Assembly (NCBI RefSeq): GCF_044923475.1
Contig: NZ_CP137338.1
Coordinates: 1,426,001-1,490,000, forward strand
Direction of reading: 5' to 3'
Length of the DNA: 64,000 nt
Source of the DNA: JAAURS01 sp044923475
GTDB taxonomy: Bacteria > Cyanobacteriota > Cyanobacteriia > Thermosynechococcales > Thermosynechococcaceae
Part shown: in pieces, positions 1 through 7,271 of the stretch
How the letters are laid out: each line of letters begins with the position of its first letter
Numbering within the stretch: the first letter of the stretch is position 1
Made by a program: the position numbers and the translations under genes
The notes under the pieces: generated by a model
What the model was told of the DNA's origin: nothing
Databases searched by the model: none
The model's input: only the letters and a program-made list of their open reading frames with translations

Positions 1-1019
1 GTGCGATACCCTCGGAGCTTTTGTTGCAGGGTTTTGGGGATGGGCAGCGATGGTGTTTTGGACGTCAATGCTAAGGATGATTTCTGCGCGCCAAACGCCC
101 GCATCACTCTAAGCCAAGACGGCTGTAGCGCTGCCTGCCATTGTCGAGGCGATCCTAACGCAGATGTCGGAAGTGATAAAGGCTGCGACCCAGGCAAAAT
201 GCCGATCTGCGCGATAGGTTGTTGTTGCACCCAGGCCATCAGGTGATAAATGGCCCGCACGGGAAAGCTGTATTGGGGACGAACTTTAATGGGTAGTGCC
301 TGCCAAGTTTTCCAGCCCGGTATGGCACGCGGGCGACTAAACTGACGGCGAATGTAGAGTGCCTGAGCGATTTCCCAAATAATGCGTTGGTGGAGCTGTT
401 GCTGTTGGTCTGCTGTCAGCACATCTAAGAGCTGATTCTCTGAAGTGACGAGTACCAACTGCCGATGGGCTAACGAACTCGCAATTCCGCGAATTGCAAC
501 GCTTCGAGCCACAATGTCGCTCTGTTCGGCGGATTGCAGCGAGACCGATGCGGTGACGGATAGGTCGGAAATCGCGGCAGTCGGTTGTCCTGTCCTGCGC
601 CAGGGTTGCCAGAGCGATCGCAGTTTTTTTCGCAGAACTGCAAGGGGAGATTTCGGTTTGGGGATGGGTCGGATGGCGAGCCGAATTTCGGGAGACGGAT
701 GGTTGCCGACGGTCGGTAAAGCGATCTGCTCGATCGCGTCGAGAACGTTTTGGATGGGGCGATCGGTCGAGACGCTCTCGCCGTCACGGACCAGGAAAAG
801 CAGCGCTTGCTTCCCGCGCGCTGCCGCCTGCTGCAACACCTGCCCGCCCCAACGTCCTGCTTGAAACAAAACATAAAAAGGATAGAGTCCCGCTTGCACG
901 CCCCATGCCGTCGCAACCTTCAACTGCCGCCAGCGCAACTGGACGTTGTCTTTGAGTTGGCGAACCTGCGATCGCGCGGTTTTAAACAAACGACTTTGAT
1001 AACCAGGGGTGGGGGACAT
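1..1019 (-). CDS. Conserved cyanobacterial protein of unknown function, 3' end outside the window
   Basis: An uninterrupted minus-strand frame of about 339 codons runs off the left edge with no stop, so the C-terminus is missing. I chose the ATG at 1019 (MSPTPGYQSRLFKTARSQ) because AAGGAG lies about seven bases upstream. Two in-frame ATGs at 1070 and 1067 lack such a site. The N-terminus has a basic amphipathic segment followed by a short hydrophobic stretch (GVQAGLYPFYVLFQAG, about residues 38-53). A middle Pro/Ser/Arg-rich part follows, then a Gln-rich region and a Trp-containing region around PGWKTWQALPIK. I recognise the N-terminal pattern from uncharacterised cyanobacterial proteins but can assign no function. 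The overlapping frames on both strands in this stretch are shorter and of low quality. Confidence 0.7.
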   Translation of the reverse strand, partial: MSPTPGYQSRLFKTARSQVRQLKDNVQLRWRQLKVATAWGVQAGLYPFYVLFQAGRWGGQVLQQAAARGKQALLFLVRDGESVSTDRPIQNVLDAIEQIALPTVGNHPSPEIRLAIRPIPKPKSPLAVLRKKLRSLWQPWRRTGQPTAAISDLSVTASVSLQSAEQSDIVARSVAIRGIASSLAHRQLVLVTSENQLLDVLTADQQQQLHQRIIWEIAQALYIRRQFSRPRAIPGWKTWQALPIKVRPQYSFPVRAIYHLMAWVQQQPIAQIGILPGSQPLSLPTSALGSPRQWQAALQPSWLRVMRAFGAQKSSLALTSKTPSLPIPKTLQQKLRGYR

Positions 1020-1206
1020 CGGTCGCTCCTTGGGGTGATCCCCTTGCCGAACAGCACTATTCGCCATCATTGTATGATACGAAGCCAGGCTCGGACGTAA
1101 TTCTCAAAAAAAAATCGCGACGCAAATTGCGCGCGCGATTGAAGCATCAGAGAGGTTTGTCGAGAGTTTTAAACAAGCTCAATTGCTGCCACAGGCTGGA
1201 AAGAAA

Positions 1207-1803
1207 TTACCACAGACCCTTTGCAGGCGTAGTAAAAGACAGCCCTGGATTGCTCGGTGCGGCTTCGACAACTGAAGTACTGTCCGTCGGTGCCGTACTC
1301 AGAAAATCGGCGACATCTATATACTGCTCGTTTCCGACTGAATTGAGACCCGCCGTACTTTCATTGAGGGCCGGACCTGCCTGCACTCTCACATTCATGA
1401 GTCGAGTGAGGGTGTTGAGCGGATCGCTACCGGACTTGAGGGTAAACAAAACGCCGCTGCAAGGACCGCCTTTAGTGCTTGCGACGCATACGACGGGCTG
1501 GTTGTTTGCAATGCCTGTTGTCAGGTAGTTTAGCTTCCCGTCCGTATGAAATTGCTGAAACTTAGCTGAAACCACCCGACAGCGGTACTCCGGCGCGTAT
1601 TCCTCCCCAAATACATTGGAAACCCATCGAATGACAGTGATGTTCCCCCGAGCGGTCTGGACTAACGTAGCCGGACTGCCTTGGCTGGTACCGCATAAAA
1701 ACTTGGCATCCTTGGTCTGAGCTGCAACTGGAGAGGCGGTAGAAAGAGCGGCAGCACCAGCCAACAGCGAAGCGGAAATGAATGCAACGATTGGGGGATT
1801 CAT
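1207..1803 (-). CDS. COP23-domain secreted protein
   Basis: This 198-residue protein starts with a signal peptide (hydrophobic stretch IVAFISASLLAGAAAL, likely cleavage after SPVAAQ near residue 29). The mature part has the pattern of the COP23 family, named after the circadian oscillating protein of about 23 kDa in cyanobacteria: FLCGTSQGSPATLVQT, then ITVIRWVS, RCRVVSAKFQQF, LNYLTTG, QPVVCVAS and CSGVLFTL. Four or more cysteines in the mature part suggest disulfides, consistent with a location outside the cytoplasm. It lies alone, divergent from hpnJ across about 220 bp. The biochemical role of the family is not known, so any link to circadian control is by family name only. Confidence 0.85.
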   Translation of the reverse strand: MNPPIVAFISASLLAGAAALSTASPVAAQTKDAKFLCGTSQGSPATLVQTARGNITVIRWVSNVFGEEYAPEYRCRVVSAKFQQFHTDGKLNYLTTGIANNQPVVCVASTKGGPCSGVLFTLKSGSDPLNTLTRLMNVRVQAGPALNESTAGLNSVGNEQYIDVADFLSTAPTDSTSVVEAAPSNPGLSFTTPAKGLW

Positions 1804-2025
1804 ACTAACCTCTATGGCTTTCGCGGTTTCTCAAGTGCATTCGTCAAAATCGAAGAGATTTATGACCGTATTCTATAGAGTTTCATAAAACTCATCTAAA
1901 TGCTGTGATTTGGATCATTACTTTAGAAATGAGTTAACGCTAAATCGAGTTTTTGTTCTGTCTTAGCCCAAACTCCATTAAAGTTATACTTCTCCAAAAG
2001 CAGTTGGCGAGAGCAAAAACATTTT

Positions 2026-3483
2026 ATGAAAAAAACGTTATTCCTCGGTCCCCCGTCTTTCGATGGGTTTGATGGCGGTGCGGGTTCTCGCTATCAGGCC
2101 AAACGGGAGATTACGTCGTTCTGGTATCCAACATGGCTGGCACAGCCTGCGGCATTGGTACCTGGCAGTAAGTTGGTAGACGCTCCGCCGCACGGTCAGA
2201 GCGTGGAGGATGTCTTAAAAATTGCTAAGGACTACGAGCTGGTTATCTTGCACACCAGCACCCCTTCTCTGGCCAACGATGTAAAGTTTGCTGAAGCTAT
2301 CAAGGCTCAAAATCCTGATGTAAAGGTTGGTTTTATTGGGGCGCACGTTGCGGTTTTGGCAGAGCAAACCCTGCGCGAAAATCCGATTATCGACTTTGCC
2401 TGCCGTCACGAGTTTGACTACACTTGCAAAGAACTGGCTGAGGATAAGCCCTGGGATGAAATTAAGGGGCTGAGCTACCGCAACAAGTTTGGCGAAATCC
2501 GCCACACGGAGGACCGCGAACTCATCCACGACTGGGATGCAATGCCGAGTGTATTGCCGACCTACGCCCGCGATTTGGACATCAATAAATACTTTATTGG
2601 CTATCTGCTCCATCCCTATATTTCGTTCTATACGGGGCGCGGTTGTCCGGCAAAGTGCAGCTTTTGCCTGTGGCCTCAAACGATCGGCGGGCATCAGTAC
2701 CGCTCCAAAAGCCCGGATGTGGTAGGGCGCGAACTGGAGGAAGCCAAGTCTTTGTTTGGCGATCGCGTCCGAGAATACATGTTCGATGACGATACGTTCA
2801 CGATTGACAAGCAAAGGGCGATCGCTATCAGCAAGCATATGAAGCGACTGGGCTTGACCTGGAGCTGCAACGCCCGCGCCAATCTGGACTACGACACGCT
2901 GAAGGAGCTGCGCGATAACGGGTTGCGGCTATTGCTGGTGGGGTTTGAGTCTGGCAACCAGCAGATCCTCGACAACATCCAGAAGGGGGTGAAGATTGAG
3001 GTGGCGCGCAAGTTTATGAAGCACTGCAAGGACTTGGGCATTAAGGTGCACGGGACGTTCATTATTGGGCTACCCGTTGAAACCAAGGAAACCATTGAAG
3101 ATACGGTAAAGTTTGCCCAAGAGTTAAGCCCCCACACGATTCAGGTGTCGATCGCCGCACCTTACCCTGGCACTGCACTCTATGCCCAAGCGAAAGCGAA
3201 CGGCTGGTTTGCGGACGATACGCTGGTGGCGAATTCTGGCATTCAAACTTCGACGCTGCGGTATCCCGACCTATCGAGCGAGGATATTGAGAATGCGGTG
3301 GAGCAGATGTATCGCAGGTTTTATTTCCGGCCTCAGGCGATCGTGCCCATTGTGAAGGAGATGTTGGGGGATCCGCAGATGCTCCGGCGACGACTGCGGG
3401 AAGGGGGTGAGTTTTTCTCTTACCTGAAGGAGCGACGCAGTTCGCAGGATGTGGCGCATCGGAAGGCGAAGGCATTGGTGTAG
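2026..3483 (+). CDS. hpnJ: HpnJ-like B12-binding radical SAM protein (hopanoid biosynthesis)
   Basis: The 485-residue protein has an N-terminal cobalamin-binding-like Rossmann region (about 1-180) and a radical SAM core with the CxxxCxxC cluster motif CPAKCSFC at 207-214. It continues through YMFDDDTFT, SCNARANLD, GFESGN and GTFIIGLPVET, as in the oxygen-independent Elp3/B12 radical SAM fold. Length and the N-terminal sequence FLGPPSFDGFDGGAGSRYQ fit HpnJ, which acts on the side chain of hopanoids (bacteriohopanetetrol cyclitol ether pathway). No other hopanoid gene is visible in this window, so the partners must lie elsewhere. A weak promoter candidate is TATACT at 1985-1990. A small hairpin follows the stop. 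The assignment to HpnJ is from sequence character and is fairly secure. The exact reaction is inferred from the family. Confidence 0.85.
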   Translation: MKKTLFLGPPSFDGFDGGAGSRYQAKREITSFWYPTWLAQPAALVPGSKLVDAPPHGQSVEDVLKIAKDYELVILHTSTPSLANDVKFAEAIKAQNPDVKVGFIGAHVAVLAEQTLRENPIIDFACRHEFDYTCKELAEDKPWDEIKGLSYRNKFGEIRHTEDRELIHDWDAMPSVLPTYARDLDINKYFIGYLLHPYISFYTGRGCPAKCSFCLWPQTIGGHQYRSKSPDVVGRELEEAKSLFGDRVREYMFDDDTFTIDKQRAIAISKHMKRLGLTWSCNARANLDYDTLKELRDNGLRLLLVGFESGNQQILDNIQKGVKIEVARKFMKHCKDLGIKVHGTFIIGLPVETKETIEDTVKFAQELSPHTIQVSIAAPYPGTALYAQAKANGWFADDTLVANSGIQTSTLRYPDLSSEDIENAVEQMYRRFYFRPQAIVPIVKEMLGDPQMLRRRLREGGEFFSYLKERRSSQDVAHRKAKALV

Positions 3484-3510
3484 GCAATTCTGAGCAGCAT
3501 AGACTCTGGC

Positions 3511-3537
3511 GCTAGGACTAGCTTTGCCAATCCTAGC
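3511..3537 (+). terminator. Hairpin after hpnJ
   Basis: GCTAGGA (3511-3517) pairs perfectly with TCCTAGC (3531-3537) across a 13-base loop, 27 bases after the hpnJ stop. No clear U-tract follows, so it may be a weak or factor-assisted terminator. It would separate hpnJ from the retron RNA that starts about 45 bases further on. Confidence 0.35.
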
Positions 3538-3582
3538 CTTCAGTATTTCCCTTTTAAATAAACCGTTAATGGTGTTAGATTG

Positions 3583-3732
3583 TGGGAGGACTTGTAGGCA
3601 GATTTTGTGTCATGTTTCGTGACACGTGAAACAAATGCTGGCGGCTATGCTTTCAGTGATTTCTATAGCAGTACCAAAGGTTATCCTATGGTACTATTCG
3701 CTTTCGCAAAGGAGTGCCTGCAAGTCCACCCA
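3583..3732 (+). ncRNA. Retron msr-msd RNA, Ec67/Eco2-like
   Basis: A long outer inverted repeat joins 3583-3600 (a1) to 3715-3732 (a2): 18 pairs with one A/A mismatch and one G-U, as in retron a1/a2 stems. Directly after a1, G3601 (context GGCAGATTT) is placed where the branching guanosine sits in Ec67, as I remember that RNA. An msr hairpin follows: GTGTCA (3607-3612) with TGACAC (3620-3625), loop TGTTTCG. In the msd part, GCTAT (3644-3648) pairs with ATAGC (3665-3669). AGTACCA (3670-3676) pairs with TGGTACT (3689-3695) and continues after one mismatch with AGG/CCT around a TTAT loop. The 3' end AAGGAGTGCCTGC and the 5' GTAGGCAGATTT resemble the Ec67 RNA. The RNA ends 15 bases before the reverse transcriptase ATG. 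cDNA synthesis would start near 3713, giving roughly 70 nt of DNA. The boundaries are inferred from pairing. Confidence 0.88.
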
Positions 3733-3747
3733 TCATAATCAATTTGA

Positions 3748-5511
3748 ATGTCTGTTCTGAAAAAATTGCATGATGCTCAATCCATTACAGATGTTGCTGG
3801 CATCCTTGGATTCAAAACAAAAAATCTGGCATATATTCTCTATGAGCAGCCTGAATCTCTGAAATACAAAGAGTTTGTCATTCCCAAAAAATCTGGCGGA
3901 ACGCGAAGCATTGCAGCACCTCAGGGTGGTTTAAAGCTTCTGCAAAGACGTTTGGCAGATATTCTTCAAGACTGCTTAAGCGAAATAGACAATAATGTCG
4001 CCAACGATGAAAAATCAAAGTCTTTCGATCAGATTTCTCATGGGTTCAAGCGTGGGTTTTCTATTCGGACTAATGCAAAAAAACATCGAAATCGAAGATA
4101 TGTATTCAACGTTGACTTAACCGATTTTTTTGGATCGATTAATTTTGGCCGTGTTCGAGGCTTCTTTATAAAAGACAAGCGATTTCACCTAAATCCCAAG
4201 GTAGCCACAATTTTTGCGCAGATTGCATGCTTCAGGAAGAATCTTCCTCAAGGCAGTCCTTGCTCTCCAGTTATCTCTAATTTGATAGGCAATATATTAG
4301 ATATGCATTTGGTAAAACTGGCAGCTCAGACTGGATGCACTTATACACGGTATGCGGATGACCTTACTTTCTCCACGAATAAGCGTTGTTTCCCACGGAG
4401 TATTGCGACACAAAGTCATGATAACGATCACGTTTGGACTGCTGGGTCAGAACTCTTGCGTTTAGTAAACCATTCAGGCTTTGAAATTAATCCAAAGAAA
4501 ACTCGAATGCAATATTGTTGTTCGAGACAAGAAGCTACTGGACTTGTTGTTAATAAAAAAATTAATGTAAAACGTGAGTACAGACACAATGTACGAGCAA
4601 TGTTACATCATCTATTCAAAAAAGGAAAGTTCTTTTTGCCAGAGTATAAAAAAGATGAAAATGGCGATTACTTGCTAGAAATGAAGCCAGGGAGACTAAA
4701 TCAACTTCATGGAAGACTGGGCTTCATTGATAGTATTGATCGATATAATATAGAAATACTTTCTGTCTCTAATGAATCGCAAATTAAGAACAAGGAAACG
4801 ATATACCGAAGATTTCTTTTCTATAAAGAATTCTATGTTGCATCCATGCCTGTGCTGATCTGTGAAGGGAAGACTGACTACACATATATCGACAATGCAC
4901 TACGGCAACTCGTCTCTAACTATCCTTCACTTGTATCGTTGGATGATGATGGAAAGATCACTTTTGCAATTAAACGTTTTAAGGACTATAAAAGTCACAC
5001 TGCCGAGACGCTCGGTATAAAGGGTGGTGTTGGAGACCTCAAAAAATTCATACCAACATATAAAAGCGAGTTCAATCATTTTCTTACCGCACCCGGCATG
5101 AAGGAACCAGTTATTCTGCTAGTTGATAACGACAAAGCTGGGAGGGAAGTTCGTAGCGTTGTTAGCAATATGGTTAAAAAAGGCAACAAGGCAAAAACAA
5201 CAATAGATAATGATGAGCCATATATCAAAGTTTGCTACAACCTCTATCTCATTCTCACTCCACCTCAGGAAGGTCAGACTGAATCCCAAATTGAGGATCT
5301 CTTCGATGCCTCAACTTTAGGGATAGAAATTGATGGTAAATCATTTAATCGTTCTGATGAGCCAGCAACAGAAACAACATATGGCAAAGCAGTGTTTGCC
5401 CGAAAGGTTGTCGAGGAAAGGGCATCTTCAATCAATTTTGAAGGTTTTGTGCCCCTTTTGGATCGAATCGCAAAAGTGATCGAAAATCATTACGCACAGA
5501 GAAAGGAATAG
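3748..5511 (+). CDS. Retron reverse transcriptase fused to TOPRIM domain (Ec67/Eco2 type)
   Basis: The protein has 587 residues, close to the 586 of the Ec67 reverse transcriptase. The retron signature NAxxH is NAKKH at 109-113. The polymerase motifs are NVDLTDFF (121-128), LPQGSPCSPVISNL (166-179) and RYADDL (201-206), with the catalytic YADD at 202-205. The region corresponding to the retron VTG motif reads ATG (263-265). From about residue 367 a TOPRIM domain begins: VLICEGKTDYTYI (369-381) with the conserved Glu373, and LLVDNDKAGRE with the DxD at Asp460/Asp462. In known retrons the RT makes a branched RNA-DNA (msDNA) from the upstream RNA, and the fused TOPRIM is the toxic anti-phage effector. 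That this copy does so is inference. The gene is AT-richer than hpnJ upstream and the ADH gene downstream, suggesting transfer. No further effector gene is on the same strand. Confidence 0.92.
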   Translation: MSVLKKLHDAQSITDVAGILGFKTKNLAYILYEQPESLKYKEFVIPKKSGGTRSIAAPQGGLKLLQRRLADILQDCLSEIDNNVANDEKSKSFDQISHGFKRGFSIRTNAKKHRNRRYVFNVDLTDFFGSINFGRVRGFFIKDKRFHLNPKVATIFAQIACFRKNLPQGSPCSPVISNLIGNILDMHLVKLAAQTGCTYTRYADDLTFSTNKRCFPRSIATQSHDNDHVWTAGSELLRLVNHSGFEINPKKTRMQYCCSRQEATGLVVNKKINVKREYRHNVRAMLHHLFKKGKFFLPEYKKDENGDYLLEMKPGRLNQLHGRLGFIDSIDRYNIEILSVSNESQIKNKETIYRRFLFYKEFYVASMPVLICEGKTDYTYIDNALRQLVSNYPSLVSLDDDGKITFAIKRFKDYKSHTAETLGIKGGVGDLKKFIPTYKSEFNHFLTAPGMKEPVILLVDNDKAGREVRSVVSNMVKKGNKAKTTIDNDEPYIKVCYNLYLILTPPQEGQTESQIEDLFDASTLGIEIDGKSFNRSDEPATETTYGKAVFARKVVEERASSINFEGFVPLLDRIAKVIENHYAQRKE

Positions 5512-5515
5512 AAGT

Positions 5516-5547
5516 GGTAGGTCGGGTTGAGGCACGAAACCCGATTA
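5516..5547. repeat. Short dispersed palindromic element (copy 1)
   Basis: Five bases after the retron RT stop lies GGTCGGGTTGAGGCACGAAA followed by CCCGATTA. CGGGTT pairs with AACCCG, making a hairpin that could also end retron transcription. A related copy is at 7056-7078. Short elements of this form are widely dispersed in cyanobacterial genomes (general knowledge). Confidence 0.6.
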
Positions 5548-5673
5548 CAGACCAATCCACCAAAACCAAAGTGTACTAAGTCTTTTAGGTCTTGCACCAG
5601 TCTATTCATTGCCTAAGTGGGGCGATCGGATCTAAGAGAGTGCTTCGTTTAGCCCGGCTTATAGACCCAGGAT

Positions 5674-6099
5674 TCACTCAGGCGGGTGATAGCCCATAAT
5701 CGCCAGAACTCGACGCATGTTGATGACACCATCACGGTTAGTCTGGAGAAGATTGGCTGTTGCTCGACCAATTGGGGTAATGCCTATCATCTGAATCAGA
5801 TCTTCGCTCCAAGTAAAATGTTTTTGCCAAATCATTTGACGCGGATGAAATAGCGAAACAACTTGATCTGTAACTGGATCGGGGGCTTCGATCTTGGTGT
5901 ATTTGTAGTTGTTGCAAGTTTGGCAGGCGAGAGCCAGATTTTCTGAAATTGTTTGACCGCCACGGCTGAAGGGGTAAATGTGGTCAATCACAAGGGGATC
6001 GATTGCAAATCTTGCTTGACTTTGACAATATTCGCAGAGTCCACTGGCTCGATCGAACACAAGCTGCTTTAATGCAACAGGAATGTATTCGCTAGGCAT
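5674..6099 (-). CDS. HNH endonuclease
   Basis: A 141-residue protein with a compact HNH nuclease core: CEYC at 22-25, IDHIYPFSRGG at 38-48 containing the metal-binding and catalytic histidine region, SENLALACQTCNNYK (about 52-66), with zinc ligands Cys22, Cys25, Cys59 and Cys62. The rest, including ITPIGRATANLLQTNRDGVINMRR, is the usual C-terminal extension of free-standing cyanobacterial HNH proteins. Its ATG lies inside the end of the upstream gene (8-base overlap), so the two are probably translated together. It points towards the retron but is on the opposite strand. Retrons with HNH effectors exist, but this retron already carries its own TOPRIM effector, so I regard this as a separate module. 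The target and role are unknown. Confidence 0.85.
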   Translation of the reverse strand: MPSEYIPVALKQLVFDRASGLCEYCQSQARFAIDPLVIDHIYPFSRGGQTISENLALACQTCNNYKYTKIEAPDPVTDQVVSLFHPRQMIWQKHFTWSEDLIQMIGITPIGRATANLLQTNRDGVINMRRVLAIMGYHPPE

Positions 6100-6466
6100 A
6101 GCTCACAGACTGGATGCCAAGAGTTTCCATAAGGTCTAGCAAAGAAACTTGACGCAGTTGCGCGAGCTTAGCGAGGGCTTCAAGACGTTGAGCACCAATT
6201 TGTTCGATTTGGTTGCTAAGTTGAATAAGGCTCTCATATTCCTTATCATCAAGGGTTTCAGCTTCTCGTTTCTCTCGCAGAATTTGGTAGCTGGTACGGA
6301 GATCGGAGGGGATGCCCTGGTTAATTTTCAAGAGAAGTTGAGCTTCTTCCTCAGGGAGAATCGAAGTTTTGCGGCGAGCACGAAGCACCACAATTTGATG
6401 GAGCAACTGATTGAGGTCGGTTTCGCTGAGTTGATTAGCGGCCTTAATGAGTTCGTCGATGCTCAT
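6092..6466 (-). CDS. Small helical protein coupled to the HNH gene
   Basis: This 124-residue protein starts MSIDELIKAANQLSETDLNQLL. I prefer this ATG because the 11-codon upstream extension would begin with TTG and because a TATAAT box sits at 6504-6499, which would put the transcript start only a few bases before that TTG. The sequence is almost entirely predicted helix, rich in Leu, Glu and Gln, with no Cys and no membrane segment. Similar small proteins preceding HNH genes are common in cyanobacteria, but I know of no assigned function. The 8-base overlap with the nuclease gene and the shared promoter suggest a partner or inhibitor role, which is inference only. Confidence 0.7.
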   Translation of the reverse strand: MSIDELIKAANQLSETDLNQLLHQIVVLRARRKTSILPEEEAQLLLKINQGIPSDLRTSYQILREKREAETLDDKEYESLIQLSNQIEQIGAQRLEALAKLAQLRQVSLLDLMETLGIQSVSYA

Positions 6467-6498
6467 GGGTAGCTGTGGCTGATTCAAGTATTGGCCCA

Positions 6499-6504
6499 AT
6501 TATA
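6499..6504 (-). promoter_or_regulatory. -10 box upstream of the HNH operon
   Basis: A perfect TATAAT reads on the minus strand at 6504-6499, 33 bases before the preferred start of the small helical protein. No good -35 element stands at the ideal 17-base spacing. It is the best promoter candidate for the two-gene operon. Confidence 0.4.
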
Positions 6505-6513
6505 GCGCCGTAA

Positions 6514-6615
6514 AGTTGTCGAGGAGCGAAAGTCAAACTTAAGCCAGTTACCTCTGAAGCTATTGAAAACCAGACAAAACGCTATCAGCAAATGCTGCAA
6601 TACCGCAAGGATAGG
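6514..6615 (+). pseudogene. Possible C-terminal remnant of a HigB/Gp49-like toxin
   Basis: An open frame reads KLKPVTSEAIENQTKRYQQ followed by MLQYRKDR and ends in TAA at 6613-6615, five bases before the antitoxin ATG. Its content (AEI/E..K.RY pattern near a C-terminus) and its position just before a HigA-like gene fit the tail of a RelE/Gp49-type toxin. Only about 33 codons are open, with a stop at 6511-6513, so no full toxin exists here. This is a weak assignment based on position and composition. Confidence 0.25.
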
Positions 6616-6619
6616 TAAG

Positions 6620-6925
6620 ATGAACCAAAATGAAACGCTCCAAGTCACTCAAGGAAGCCAAAATGTATTTGATGACTTAGGCTTTGCGCCAGAGGAAGCC
6701 CTAAACCTCAAAATCCGAGCTGACCTCATGCTCAATATCAAGTGTTATATCCAGACTCAAGGATGGACTCAAAAAAAAGCAGCGTTATTTTTTGGCGAAA
6801 CCCAACCTCGAATCAGCGACCTAATGAATGGCGATATTGAAAGATTTAGCATCGATAAGCTAGTCCAAATGCTTTGCCGTGCTGGAATAGAAGTTCGCCT
6901 TGAAGTCGTAACCAAAGCAGCTTGA
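6620..6925 (+). CDS. HigA-like XRE-family antitoxin/regulator
   Basis: A 101-residue protein starting MNQNETLQVTQGSQNVFDDL. The longer upstream reading (MKTRQNAISKCC...) has no homologous character. The middle carries a helix-turn-helix of the XRE type: IQTQGWTQKKAALFFGETQPRISDLMNGDIERFSIDKLVQML, with the recognition region around GETQPRISDL. The N-terminal ADLMLNIKCYIQ and C-terminal GIEVRLEVV match the antitoxin partners of phage Gp49-like/HigB toxins. No intact toxin gene precedes it, so it looks like an orphan antitoxin or a regulator that outlived its toxin. It should bind DNA, probably its own promoter (inference from the family). Confidence 0.8.
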   Translation: MNQNETLQVTQGSQNVFDDLGFAPEEALNLKIRADLMLNIKCYIQTQGWTQKKAALFFGETQPRISDLMNGDIERFSIDKLVQMLCRAGIEVRLEVVTKAA

Positions 6926-7271
6926 CCGTAAAATGCGATCGCCTTTCCTCTGAAGCTGGAGTGTGTCCAGTCCTTAGAGTTGACGGAGTAAATCAAGCTG
7001 ACCATCCAGAACCTCCTGCCGCCCCAAACCTTTCTCATACATCACTCTTATTAAATTGGGTCGAGGCATGAAACCCAAGGCCAAACCGATTTGCTGAAGG
7101 CCGTTGGCGTCGCTCGTTATTCCCAGGTGAGGATTTGGATGCAGATGTCATTGCAGGGGTGGTGACCAGACAGCGTTGGAAAGCAGATATGTCCTTGGCC
7201 CAAGGCCAAAAAACAGTGTAGGCTGAGAGCGAATTCTCTCCCTCCGTCAACCCCACCGAGAAAAGCATCAG
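6926..7271. other. Non-coding gap with a possible coding remnant
   Basis: No intact gene is seen. A short plus-strand open stretch at 7087-7221 reads GRWRRSLFPGEDLDADVIAG in its middle and ends in TAG. It faintly recalls the C-terminus of Uma2-type nucleases, but this is too short to claim. A short repeat copy lies at 7056-7078. Confidence 0.4.
7056..7078. repeat. Short dispersed palindromic element (copy 2)
   Basis: TTGGGTCGAGGCATGAAACC followed by CAA, related to the element at 5516-5547. TTGGGT pairs loosely with ACCCAA. The two copies bracket the HNH/HigA patch next to the retron. Confidence 0.5.

Noticed and set aside
445..1100. Frames on the plus strand and a second minus frame near the left edge
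   Set aside because: An uninterrupted minus-strand frame with a good ribosome binding site at 1019 explains the region. The others are shorter and rich in Arg/Ser/Cys as shadow frames are.
5674..6099. HNH gene as the retron effector
   Set aside because: The retron RT already carries a fused TOPRIM domain, and the HNH gene is on the opposite strand with its own promoter and partner.
6926..7271. Uma2-type nuclease gene
   Set aside because: Only about 45 codons are open, with no start and a very weak similarity. Noted as a possible remnant only.
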